Below are positions 1 through 6,777 of a stretch of 8,691 nt of DNA, in pieces. A program made the position numbers and the translations under genes. Location: the NCBI GenBank assembly GCA_937983495.1, contig CALKAA010000032.1:1-8691 (forward strand). The letters run 5' to 3'. Each line of letters starts with the position of its first letter. Position 1 is the first letter of the stretch. This stretch comes from an uncultured Gemmobacter sp. (lineage in GTDB: Bacteria; Pseudomonadota; Alphaproteobacteria; Rhodobacterales; Rhodobacteraceae). The notes below the pieces were generated by a model that made no database searches, had not been told where the DNA came from, and saw nothing but the letters and a program-made list of their open reading frames with translations.

Positions 1-93
1 GTGGTGGAGCCGGTTGCCGGCCTGTGCGCGGCTTTTGACGCCGGCCATGCCCGCTTCCGCGCGGCGCAGGGGGCGATTGCCGCGCTGCGCTGA
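1..93 (+). CDS. 3' end of an unidentified gene (partial)
   Basis: An open frame enters from the left edge in frame 1 and ends at a TGA at 91-93, giving 30 residues that finish in AAQGAIAALR. The tail is rich in alanine and arginine with no proline after the first few residues, so it probably forms a helix. It lies on the same strand as the flagellar operon that follows, 75 bases upstream, so it may be another flagellar gene, but too little is visible to name it. That this frame is coding is inferred from its fit to the codon usage of the neighbours and the sensible stop position. Confidence 0.5.
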   Translation: MVEPVAGLCAAFDAGHARFRAAQGAIAALR

Positions 94-121
94 AAAATCG
101 CATCGGCTAACGGATTGGAAA

Positions 122-162
122 GATTCGGCCCCTAGTCTCCGGGAAAGACCTCTCGGAGAATC
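122..162. other. Two GANTC sites in the intergenic gap (possible CcrM methylation sites)
   Basis: GATTC at 122-126 and GAATC at 158-162 both match GANTC, the target of the cell-cycle methyltransferase CcrM found in many alphaproteobacteria. They lie in the only substantial gap before the transglycosylase-flhA operon; the second overlaps the ribosome binding site region. GANTC also occurs inside genes of this window, so the pair may be chance. No role is shown by the sequence. Confidence 0.3.
136..159 (+). promoter_or_regulatory. Hairpin that pairs with the ribosome binding site of the transglycosylase-like gene
   Basis: TCTCCGGGA (136-144) can pair with TCTCGGAGA (151-159) as a nine-pair stem containing one G-U wobble, closing a six-base loop AAGACC (145-150). 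The right arm contains the GGAGA Shine-Dalgarno sequence of the gene starting at 169, so folding would hide it. There is no T run after the stem, which argues against a simple terminator for the upstream gene. The pairing is seen directly; a role in controlling translation of the operon's first gene is inference. Confidence 0.5.
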
Positions 163-168
163 CGACAT

Positions 169-858
169 ATGCTTTCCTCTCTGCTGCGCCTCGCGCTGCT
201 GCCTTTCCTTTGCAGCCCCGCTTTTGCCAGCCCTGCGGCCCTGTGCGATCAGGCCGCACAGATCGCCGCGCAGCAGACCGGGGTGCCGCTGGTGGTGATG
301 CAGGCGCTGACCCGCGCCGAAACCGGGCGAGGGGGCGGCGCGCAGTTGGAGCCGTGGCCCTGGGCGGTCAATCAGGCCGGGCAAAGCCATTGGTTCGACA
401 GTGCCGCCGAAGCGGAGCAATTCGTCGAGGCGCAGTTGCAATTTGGCTATAGCAACCTGGATGTCGGCTGCTTTCAACTCAATCACCGATGGCACAGCCA
501 GGGGTTTCTCTCGCTGGCCGCGATGTTCCAGCCGCAAGAAAACGCGCTTTATGCCGCGCAGTATATCGCCGAGAAATATCAGGAAACCGGCGATTGGGTG
601 CTGGCGGCCGGTGCCTATCATTCCGGCACGGCGACGCATGCGGAGCGTTATTCGGCGCGCTTTGAACAAATTCTGGCCGATCTGGGCGAGGGGGTGCCGG
701 TGCCGGAGGGCGTGATCCGCCTGGCCGATCTGGCAGAGCAGCCAGCCCCCCGCGTCAATCGCTTTCCCCTGCTGATGACGGGTGGGCAGGCCGCGTCACG
801 CGGGTCGCTGGTGCCGCAGACGGCGGGCATGGGTTCACTTTTCGCGCAGGTGCCCTGA
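169..858 (+). CDS. Secreted lytic-transglycosylase-like protein, probably flagellum-associated
   Basis: This 229-residue protein has a signal peptide (hydrophobic residues 5-19, likely cut after AFA at 18-20) and then an SLT-type lysozyme-like fold up to about residue 170. Visible landmarks are the candidate catalytic Glu51 in ALTRAETGRG, WPWAVN at 63-68, DVGCFQLNHRWH at 98-109 (the position of the family's GxxQ motif) and AAGAYHSG at 146-153 (matching the usual AYNxG). Such enzymes cleave glycan strands of peptidoglycan in the periplasm. Cys26 and Cys101 could form a disulfide. The last 60 residues, after the catalytic domain, are proline- and glycine-containing and without a recognised domain. 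The ATG at 169 follows GGAGA at 155-159. Its stop overlaps the flhA start by one base (TGATG), so it is expressed with export genes. The likely job is local wall opening for the rod, comparable to SltF of Rhodobacter or the muramidase part of FlgJ; equivalence to SltF is not established. Confidence 0.85.
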   Translation: MLSSLLRLALLPFLCSPAFASPAALCDQAAQIAAQQTGVPLVVMQALTRAETGRGGGAQLEPWPWAVNQAGQSHWFDSAAEAEQFVEAQLQFGYSNLDVGCFQLNHRWHSQGFLSLAAMFQPQENALYAAQYIAEKYQETGDWVLAAGAYHSGTATHAERYSARFEQILADLGEGVPVPEGVIRLADLAEQPAPRVNRFPLLMTGGQAASRGSLVPQTAGMGSLFAQVP

Positions 859-2930
859 TGCCAGTGCTGTCGATCCGATCCATTTCTCAGCCCACGGTGC
901 TGCTCGCCATCGCCCTGATGGCGGTGGTGGCCATGATGGTGCTGCCCGTGCCCGCCTGGGTGCTGGATGTCGGGCTGGCCGTCTCCTTCGCGCTGGCCAT
1001 CCTGATGTTCACCGTCACCTTGTTTGTCGAACGCCCGCTGGATTTCTCGGCCTTCCCGACGATCCTGCTGGCCTCGCTGATGCTGCGGCTGTCGCTGAAC
1101 GTCTCCTCCACCAAGCTGATCATCGGTCAGGGCCATACCGGCACCGATGCGGCGGGCCATGTGATCGAAGGCTTCGCCAATTTCATCATGGGCGGCAACC
1201 TGTTGCTCGGCGTAGTGATTTTCTGTGTGCTGCTGATCGTGAACTTCATGGTCATCACCAAGGGCGCGGGCCGGATGGCCGAGGTAGGCGCGCGTTTCGC
1301 GCTGGATGGCATGCCTGGCAAGCAGCTTGCGATTGATGCCGATATGGCCGCCGGTGCCATCACCCATGCCGAGGCCAAGCTGCGCCGCGAACGCGAACTG
1401 GCCGAGACGAATTTCTACGGCTCGCTCGATGGTGCCTCCAAATTTGTGAAGGGCGATGCCGTTGCGGGCCTGTTGATCACGGGCCTCAATCTGGTGATGG
1501 GTCTGATCATGGGCATCGCTGTTCATGGCATGCCAGCCGGGCAAGCCTTTGAAACCTATGCGATCCTGACTGTCGGGGATGGTCTTGTGACGCAAATTCC
1601 CGCAGTTGTGATCTCGGTCGCTTCGGCCTTGCTGTTGGCGCGCGGCGGGATGACCGGCTCTGTCGATGTCTCGTTCTTCAGGCAGTTGAGCCAGTATCCG
1701 GCGGCGGTGGGCACCGTGGCGGTGCTGCTGGCCTTGTTCGCTTTGGTGCCCGGCTTGCCGTTCATGCCTTTCATGGTAGGGGCGGCCGCCTTGGGTTGGA
1801 TTGCCTGGATCGGCGCGCGTCGCCCGGCGGATGCCCCCGTTGTGCCAGAGGCGCAGCTGGAACCCACAAGTCGCAAATCCATGGGCGATGTGCTGGATTT
1901 TGATGAAATCCATATCGAATTTGCGCCAAATCTGGTGGATATGGTGCTGGACCCGGCGACGGGCCTTGATGTGCGCATCCAGAACATGCGCACGCATATT
2001 GCCGCCACCTATGGGCTGATCCTGCCCGAGATTCGCCTGACAGATGATGCGCTCTTGCCCAATGGCACCTATCGCATTCGCCTGCAGGGGGTGGAGCGGG
2101 TGCGCGACCGGCTGATCCCGGAACGGGTTCTGGTTCTGCTGAGCGATGGGGTGACCGCGCCCGAGGGGCTGGATGTGCGTGAGCCGGTCTATGGTGCCCC
2201 GGCGCGCTGGATACAGCCTGACGATCAGGAGGATGCGGCGCTGTCTGGCCTGACTGTGGTCACCGCGCCAGAGGTGCTGGCGACGCATATGCTGGAGGTG
2301 CTGAAAGCCAATCTGGCCCGCCTGCTGACGCTGAAGAACCTGCGCCTGCTGCTGGACGAATTCACCAATGTCAGCGATCCGGCGCGCGCCACGGCCAATA
2401 AACGCCTGTTGGACGAGCTGATCCCGGATCGGGTGCCGGTGGATATGCTGCTGACAGTGCTGAAGCTGCTGCTGGAGGAGCGGGTTTCCATCCGTAACCT
2501 GCCGCTCGTGCTGGAGGCAATGGCCGAGGCCCGGGGCCTGCCCTCGCCCGAGGCCGTGTGCGAGCATGTGCGGCAGCGGCTGGGCTTTCAGATCGTGGCC
2601 GATCTCAAGCGCGAGGATGGCACGATTCCCCTGCTGCAACTGGCCCCCGAATGGGAGAAAACCTTTGCCACCTATCAGGTGGAGAGCGAGAGGGGCCTGC
2701 GCGATGTTGCGCTGCCGCCCGAACAGTTCGGGCGGCTGGCCAATGCCCTGGCCGAGCGCATTCAGCGTGCTGCGGAAACCGGAACCCATGCCGCCCTGGT
2801 GACCTCGACCGCACGCCGGCGCTTCTTGCGCACCGTGCTGGGGGCCAAGGGCCTTCCGACCCCGGTCCTGTCCTATGACGAGATCGGGCTCGAAGCCAGG
2901 CCCGCCATGATCGGGGTGGTGCCCGCGTGA
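858..2930 (+). CDS. flhA: FlhA, flagellar type III export gate protein
   Basis: FlhA forms the nonameric export gate ring at the base of the flagellum, docking substrate-chaperone complexes on its cytoplasmic domain and using the proton motive force. The 690-residue length matches the family (about 690). The N-terminal half (to about residue 320) has around eight hydrophobic segments. The FHIPEP signature is clear at 145-166 (RFALDGMPGKQ, then DADMAAG), followed by KFVKGDAVAG at 195-204 with Asp200 in the place of the functionally essential acidic residue, and GDGLVTQIPA at 240-249. The soluble domain runs from about 340 to the end. The start at 858 overlaps the upstream stop in TGATG, with CAGGTG just before it as a weak ribosome binding site. 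No frameshift or missing motif is visible. Confidence 0.98.
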   Translation: MPVLSIRSISQPTVLLAIALMAVVAMMVLPVPAWVLDVGLAVSFALAILMFTVTLFVERPLDFSAFPTILLASLMLRLSLNVSSTKLIIGQGHTGTDAAGHVIEGFANFIMGGNLLLGVVIFCVLLIVNFMVITKGAGRMAEVGARFALDGMPGKQLAIDADMAAGAITHAEAKLRRERELAETNFYGSLDGASKFVKGDAVAGLLITGLNLVMGLIMGIAVHGMPAGQAFETYAILTVGDGLVTQIPAVVISVASALLLARGGMTGSVDVSFFRQLSQYPAAVGTVAVLLALFALVPGLPFMPFMVGAAALGWIAWIGARRPADAPVVPEAQLEPTSRKSMGDVLDFDEIHIEFAPNLVDMVLDPATGLDVRIQNMRTHIAATYGLILPEIRLTDDALLPNGTYRIRLQGVERVRDRLIPERVLVLLSDGVTAPEGLDVREPVYGAPARWIQPDDQEDAALSGLTVVTAPEVLATHMLEVLKANLARLLTLKNLRLLLDEFTNVSDPARATANKRLLDELIPDRVPVDMLLTVLKLLLEERVSIRNLPLVLEAMAEARGLPSPEAVCEHVRQRLGFQIVADLKREDGTIPLLQLAPEWEKTFATYQVESERGLRDVALPPEQFGRLANALAERIQRAAETGTHAALVTSTARRRFLRTVLGAKGLPTPVLSYDEIGLEARPAMIGVVPA

Positions 2931-3694
2931 CAGAGCTTCTGACCCGGCTCACAGATCTGGCGCAGCTCAGCGAGCCGGTGATGCTGGCCTTCCTGTTCGT
3001 GCTGATCCGGGTCGGCGCTGCGGTCAGTCTCTTGCCGGCCTTTGGCGAGCATTCCGTGCCACAACGGGTGAAGCTGGCCATTGCCATCTGCTTTACCCTG
3101 ATAGTCGCGCCAGCGATTCCGCCGGTTGATCCCCGGTTTTCGGTGCTTGCGCTGATCGGTGAGGCTGCGATCGGGCTGATGCTTGGCCTTGGGGTGCGGA
3201 TGTTTGTGTTTGCCTTGCAGACGGCAGGTGCCATCATCGCGCAGTCCATCTCCCTGTCACAACTCTTCGGTGTCATGGGCGAACCCCAGCCGGTGATCGG
3301 CAATTTTCTGACACTTGCCGCCTTGGCCGTTGCCGTCAGTGCCGGGCTGCATCTGCGCGCGGCCGAGCTTCTGATCCTGTCCTATGACCTGCTGCCGCCA
3401 GGGCGGGGATTGCCCGCGCCGGATCTGGCGCAATGGGGCGTTGCGCAGGTGACACGCATGTTCATGCTGGGCTTTGCGCTGTCGGCCCCCTTTGTCATCG
3501 CCTCGTTCCTCTACAATGTCGCCATTGGCATCATCAACCGGGCCATGCCGCAGTTGATGGTTTCCATGGTTGGGGCTCCGGCCATTACCCTGGGCGGCAT
3601 TGCCTTGTTCGCGATCGCCTCGCCCTTGATGCTCCAGATCTGGCTTTCGGCGCTTGAAGGCTTTCTGGCAGCGCCGCTGAGAGGTGGGCCATGA
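2927..3694 (+). CDS. fliR: FliR, flagellar export channel protein
   Basis: FliR joins FliP and FliQ in the helical export channel in the MS ring. The 255-residue protein has the usual six or so hydrophobic segments (about 18-36, 43-62, 74-98, 124-140, 177-200, 211-233) and family landmarks: RVGAAVSLLPAFG at 28-40, the conserved glutamate and glycines of GEAAIGLMLGLG at 78-89, SAGLHL at 138-143 and NRAMPQL at 204-210. The start is a GTG in a GTGA overlap with the flhA stop; the next ATG would fall inside the first membrane segment, so GTG is preferred. GGGGTGG lies upstream as a possible ribosome binding site. FliP and FliQ partners are not in this operon; fliQ lies on the opposite strand in this window. 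Confidence 0.96.
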   Translation: MTELLTRLTDLAQLSEPVMLAFLFVLIRVGAAVSLLPAFGEHSVPQRVKLAIAICFTLIVAPAIPPVDPRFSVLALIGEAAIGLMLGLGVRMFVFALQTAGAIIAQSISLSQLFGVMGEPQPVIGNFLTLAALAVAVSAGLHLRAAELLILSYDLLPPGRGLPAPDLAQWGVAQVTRMFMLGFALSAPFVIASFLYNVAIGIINRAMPQLMVSMVGAPAITLGGIALFAIASPLMLQIWLSALEGFLAAPLRGGP

Positions 3695-4770
3695 AAGAGG
3701 ATGACAGCGACAAGCAGCATGAGGCCAGCCAGAAAAAACTGGCGGACATGCGCAAGGAGGGGCAGATTGCCCGGTCTCAGGACATGTTTTCCGCCGCAGC
3801 CTATGGGGGCATGCTGTTGGCAATTGTCGGTCCGGGGTTCTGGGCGATGGCACAGGGCGGCGCGGCACTGACGGCGATTCTGGCGGATGCAGACGCCCAT
3901 GCTTCGGCACTGACGGCAACCGGGCGTCCCCATTTCCCCTTTCTGATCTTTCCGGTTTTGCTGCCCTTTGCCATTTTCCTGCTGATCCCCGCCATCGCGG
4001 TTCTGGCGATGATCACGGTGCAGCGCGCCTGGCTGATCACACCCAAGAACCTCGCGCCCAAACTCTCGCGTATTTCGCCGGTGGCCAACGCGGCCAACAA
4101 GTTCGGTCTCAATGGGCTGTTCGAGTTTGCGAAAAGTTTCCTGAAACTCTTGCTGATCTCGGTGGTCCTGGGGGTCTTTCTGTTGCGCCACCTCGATCAG
4201 GTGATCGGCACACTGGCCTTGCAGCCGGCAGGCTCCATGGCGGTGCTGTTCCTGATGCTGCGGGACTTTCTGGTGGTTGTGGTGGCAATTGCCGTTGTGC
4301 TGGGCGGGCTGGATTACCTCTGGCAGGTCTTGCGCCACAGGCAGCGGGCGCGGATGTCGCGGCAGGAGGTGCAGGATGAACACAAGGAATCCGAGGGTGA
4401 TCCACATGTGAAGTCGCAACGCAGGCAGCGTGGGCAGGATTATGCCATGAACCGGATGTTGCAGGATGTGCCGACAGCGGATGTGGTGATCGTCAACCCG
4501 ACGCATTACGCGGTGGCCCTGAAATGGAATCGCCAGTCGGGCCGCGCGCCCATTTGCGTGGCCAAAGGCGTGGACGAGATCGCGGCGCGCATCCGCGAGC
4601 GGGCCAATCTGGCGGGGGTGCCGATTCACAGCGATCCGCCAACGGCGCGGGCGTTGCATGCGGCGCTGAAGATCGGGGATGAAATCGACCGCAGCCATTA
4701 CAAGGCAGTCGCCGCCGCCATCCGCTTTGCCGAGGCGATGCGGCAAAAGGCACGGGAGCGCCGCAGATGA
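3691..4770 (+). CDS. flhB: FlhB, export gate protein and substrate-specificity switch
   Basis: FlhB wraps the export channel and switches export from rod/hook to filament substrates after self-cleavage. The 359-residue protein has an N-terminal cytoplasmic stretch with the typical KLADMRKEGQIARSQD (16-31), four hydrophobic segments (about 35-55, 83-110, 145-166, 186-210), a charged linker and a C-terminal domain. The autocleavage motif NPTH is at 269-272, cutting between Asn269 and Pro270, and is followed by YAVALKW, all as in active FlhB. The C-terminal domain continues with the usual AKG (291-293) and ends in a basic tail. The start overlaps the fliR stop (ATGA) and GAGAGGTGG precedes it as a ribosome binding site. 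All key features are intact. Confidence 0.98.
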   Translation: MKEDDSDKQHEASQKKLADMRKEGQIARSQDMFSAAAYGGMLLAIVGPGFWAMAQGGAALTAILADADAHASALTATGRPHFPFLIFPVLLPFAIFLLIPAIAVLAMITVQRAWLITPKNLAPKLSRISPVANAANKFGLNGLFEFAKSFLKLLLISVVLGVFLLRHLDQVIGTLALQPAGSMAVLFLMLRDFLVVVVAIAVVLGGLDYLWQVLRHRQRARMSRQEVQDEHKESEGDPHVKSQRRQRGQDYAMNRMLQDVPTADVVIVNPTHYAVALKWNRQSGRAPICVAKGVDEIAARIRERANLAGVPIHSDPPTARALHAALKIGDEIDRSHYKAVAAAIRFAEAMRQKARERRR

Positions 4771-5096
4771 CAGATCGCAAGCAGATGGGTCGCTTGGCAG
4801 AGCTTGCCGCGCTGGTGCGCGATCAGCGTCTGGAGCTTCTGCGTCAGGCGGCAGAGCGCCGCGCCACCACCGAGCGCCTGATGGCCGGGCTGGAGCAACC
4901 CGGCACCGATGCCCTGCCCGCCATGGTGGCCGCGCGGGCAGAGCTGGCCTATCAGGGATGGGCCGAACAGCGCCGGCGTGATTTGTCGCGTATCCTGGCC
5001 GCGCAGGCGGCGGAATGCGAAGCGCGCCGCGATGCGGCGCGTCTGGCCTTTGGCCGGGCAGAGGTATTGTCCAGGTTGCACAAAGGCGGAAAATAG
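4767..5096 (+). CDS. Small helical protein, FliJ-like by character and position
   Basis: The 109-residue protein consists almost wholly of two predicted helices (about 3-43 and 50-104) rich in Ala, Arg, Glu, Leu and Gln, separated by a short Gly/Pro segment (GLEQPGTDALP). It has no signal peptide or membrane segment, one cysteine (Cys84) and a basic C-terminus. The start lies in an ATGA overlap with the flhB stop and has GGGAG seven bases upstream, so it is almost certainly translated with the export genes. Antiparallel coiled coils of this size are typical of FliJ, the stalk of the FliI export ATPase (usually about 140-150 residues), but FlgN-type chaperones or FliH-like proteins could look similar. 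No diagnostic motif is visible, so the FliJ idea rests on composition and context. Confidence 0.75.
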   Translation: MTDRKQMGRLAELAALVRDQRLELLRQAAERRATTERLMAGLEQPGTDALPAMVAARAELAYQGWAEQRRRDLSRILAAQAAECEARRDAARLAFGRAEVLSRLHKGGK

Positions 5097-5124
5097 CGGG
5101 CAATCACAGCCCTCGGGACAATGC

Positions 5125-5144
5125 GGGGGGCCAAAGGCCCCTTT
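5125..5144 (+). terminator. Hairpin between the convergent operons, probable terminator
   Basis: GGGGCC at 5127-5132 and GGCCCC at 5136-5141 form a perfect six-pair stem around an AAA loop, extendable by two G-U pairs, followed on the plus strand by only TTT. It lies about 30 bases after the stop of the FliJ-like gene and directly after the fliL stop on the other strand. The short T run makes it a modest terminator for the plus strand; on the minus strand no T run follows the stem. Confidence 0.5.
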
Positions 5145-5619
5145 AGCTATCCTGCCGCCCGATATCGGTGATCAGAACGTCACTGATGGTCTCCGGCATC
5201 AGCTTTTCAGCAGCTTCCTGCAACTGGACTCGCAATCTGGCAAGGGCGGTGCTTTCGGTGAACGAACCACGGAACCCGCCGGAATTGGCATGGTCAAACA
5301 GGATCTGGAGAAAGGTATCGCGCAGTTTTGGCTCCATCGCATAGATCGCATCGGCGCTGCCTGGCTTGGCCTCCAGGCTCAGAGCCATGACAATGATCGA
5401 GTCGATCTTGCCATCAGTCAGCAGCGGAATGATGAACTGGTTGCTCATCTTCACATATTCCGGCTGCTCTTCCGGCGGCAAAGGCTCTTTCTCGGCCTCG
5501 GCATGGGGCTGCTCGCCTTCGGCGGCAGGCTCCGGGGCCGGGCGCAGGAAAAGCCCGGCACCAATGCCACCACCGGCACCGAGCAGGATCAGGAGGAGAG
5601 GCAGGAGAAAGCGTTTCAT
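5143..5619 (-). CDS. fliL: FliL, basal-body protein at the motor/stator
   Basis: FliL is a single-pass inner membrane protein that rings the stator units and supports torque or swarming. The 158-residue protein has a short cytoplasmic start, one membrane segment at about 4-25 (rich in Leu, Gly and Ile), a linker rich in Pro, Glu and Ala (26-53) and a conserved periplasmic domain from about 54 (YVKMSNQFIIPLL) to the end, including the family's LRD at 99-101 (EPKLRDTFLQIL) and the C-terminal ISDVLITD. It starts six bases after the flgH stop, with GAGG overlapping that stop as ribosome binding site. It is the last gene of the minus-strand operon and stops at the inter-operon hairpin. Confidence 0.93.
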   Translation of the reverse strand: MKRFLLPLLLILLGAGGGIGAGLFLRPAPEPAAEGEQPHAEAEKEPLPPEEQPEYVKMSNQFIIPLLTDGKIDSIIVMALSLEAKPGSADAIYAMEPKLRDTFLQILFDHANSGGFRGSFTESTALARLRVQLQEAAEKLMPETISDVLITDIGRQDS

Positions 5620-5625
5620 GGCACC

Positions 5626-6351
5626 TCAGAATGGCAAGAGAACATCAGTGATCTGCTGGCCATAGCGTGGCTGCTGCACATCGGTGATCTGCCCGCGCCC
5701 GCCATAGGAAATCCGCGCCCCGGCGATCTTGTCATAGGTGATCTCGTTCTGCCGGGAGATATCGACCGGGCGCACATAGCCCGACACGATCAGCTCGCGC
5801 AGCTCGAAATTCACCCGCACTTCCTGCTGGCCTTCGATGCGCAAGACGCCATTCGGCAATTGCTCGACAATGGTGGCCGCGATCCGCAGTTCCAGTTGTT
5901 CATTGCGCGAGACGCTGCCATTGCCGCGATAGCTGGAGGCGGAGGCGGTGTTCACCGCATCTGCCATGCTGGCCCCTTCGGGCAGATGTTCGTTCAGCCG
6001 TTCGGGGATGCCGAACAGCGAGGGCATGCCCATCGTATCACTGCCAGCGCGGGTGCGGCCAGAAGTGTTGGAAATCTCGGCGCTGTCGTCGATCTCGATC
6101 ACCACGGTCAGAATATCACCGCGCCGCTGCGCCCGCCTTTCGCCGAACAGCGAAGCCCGATCGGCGGTCCAGAGCGAGGACGCATCGGTTGGCGTCTCGG
6201 CCGGAATGTCCTCGGGCAGCGGCGTCGCATACATCGAATGATGCTGATAGCTGCCCTCTATCGGGGTGAAATCAGGGGCCTTGCCGACGGATTCGAGACG
6301 ACCGCAGGCCACAAGCAGGCAGAGGGAGGAAAGCAAAAGGCGGCGCATCAT
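5626..6351 (-). CDS. flgH: FlgH, flagellar L-ring lipoprotein
   Basis: FlgH assembles the L ring in the outer membrane around the distal rod. The 241-residue protein (typical for the family) starts with a lipoprotein signal, hydrophobic residues 5-15 and lipobox LVAC at 13-16, so Cys16 would be lipidated. The mature part has family features: SLWTADRASLFGERRAQRRGDILTV at about 59-83 (DRR-like region leading into GDILTV), the N-G-V-L-R-I-E-G-Q segment in the middle, and the C-terminal half with SGYVRP and DISRQNEITYDKIAGARISYGGRG. It begins six bases after flgA. Two ATGs are adjacent: AAGGA is only two bases from the first but five from the second, so translation may start at 6348, one residue later. 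Confidence 0.96.
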   Translation of the reverse strand: MMRRLLLSSLCLLVACGRLESVGKAPDFTPIEGSYQHHSMYATPLPEDIPAETPTDASSLWTADRASLFGERRAQRRGDILTVVIEIDDSAEISNTSGRTRAGSDTMGMPSLFGIPERLNEHLPEGASMADAVNTASASSYRGNGSVSRNEQLELRIAATIVEQLPNGVLRIEGQQEVRVNFELRELIVSGYVRPVDISRQNEITYDKIAGARISYGGRGQITDVQQPRYGQQITDVLLPF

Positions 6352-6357
6352 GGTCCT

Positions 6358-6777
6358 TCAGGGTGCAAGGCCGACATGCACGCTGCCATCGGCGGCGATG
6401 CGGCCAGAAACGGTTGTGCGCGATGACAGGTTCATCACACGGATCACATCGCCCACGCCGCCCCGCGCCAAGGCGCGCCCCTCGGTCAGGATGCGCAGCC
6501 CGCCCGTGACATAGTTCAGGGGCACGATCTGGTTGCGGTCGATCAGGGCCGGGGCGCCGATGTCGCCGGGGCGGATCGGGCGGTTGGCATAAAGCGTGGT
6601 GCGGGCCTCCTGCCCGATGGCCTCCAGCGGGTCGCTCAGGGCACCGGGGGTGGTGCGGGCAATCACGACCAGATCCTCGGCGGCAATGATGTCTTGCGCC
6701 CGGATGGTGCGGCTGGGCACCAGCGTTTCGGCTGCGGCGGGACCAGCAAACGCCAAAAGCAGGACAGCCCGCCACAT
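6358..6777 (-). CDS. flgA: FlgA, P-ring assembly chaperone (short form)
   Basis: FlgA is a periplasmic chaperone for assembly of FlgI into the P ring. This protein has 139 residues, shorter than the enterobacterial form (about 219), and corresponds to the C-terminal SAF-type domain: signal peptide with cleavage likely after AAA (14-16), SAF region from about 21 with TLYANRPIRPGDI at 61-73, then the conserved GRALARGGVGDVIRVMNLSS (100-119) and a final beta strand stretch ending in VHVGLAP. Short FlgA proteins of this type are common in alphaproteobacteria, so this is not a truncation. The start overlaps the flgG stop by one base (TGATG). Confidence 0.93.
   Translation of the reverse strand: MWRAVLLLAFAGPAAAETLVPSRTIRAQDIIAAEDLVVIARTTPGALSDPLEAIGQEARTTLYANRPIRPGDIGAPALIDRNQIVPLNYVTGGLRILTEGRALARGGVGDVIRVMNLSSRTTVSGRIAADGSVHVGLAP

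Noticed and set aside
107..121. CtrA-like site, CTAA-N7-GAAA
   Set aside because: Two mismatches to TTAA-N7-TTAA; too weak to call, although CtrA control is plausible for this lineage.
115..130. Sigma-54 type promoter, TTGG-N10-CC
   Set aside because: The -12 element lacks the required GC and the TTGC context.
648..2789. 713-residue open frame on the minus strand opposite flhA
   Set aside because: It lies antisense to an unmistakable FlhA, is rich in His, Gln, Arg and Gly without any domain, and is explained by the codon bias of a GC-rich gene.
3511..5103. 530-residue open frame on the minus strand opposite fliR, flhB and the FliJ-like gene
   Set aside because: It crosses three real gene boundaries and has the proline, arginine and histidine-rich makeup of a shadow frame.
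4909..6426. 505-residue plus-strand frame covering the operon junction and opposite fliL and flgH
   Set aside because: It runs through the hairpin and antisense to two recognised genes; no family resemblance.
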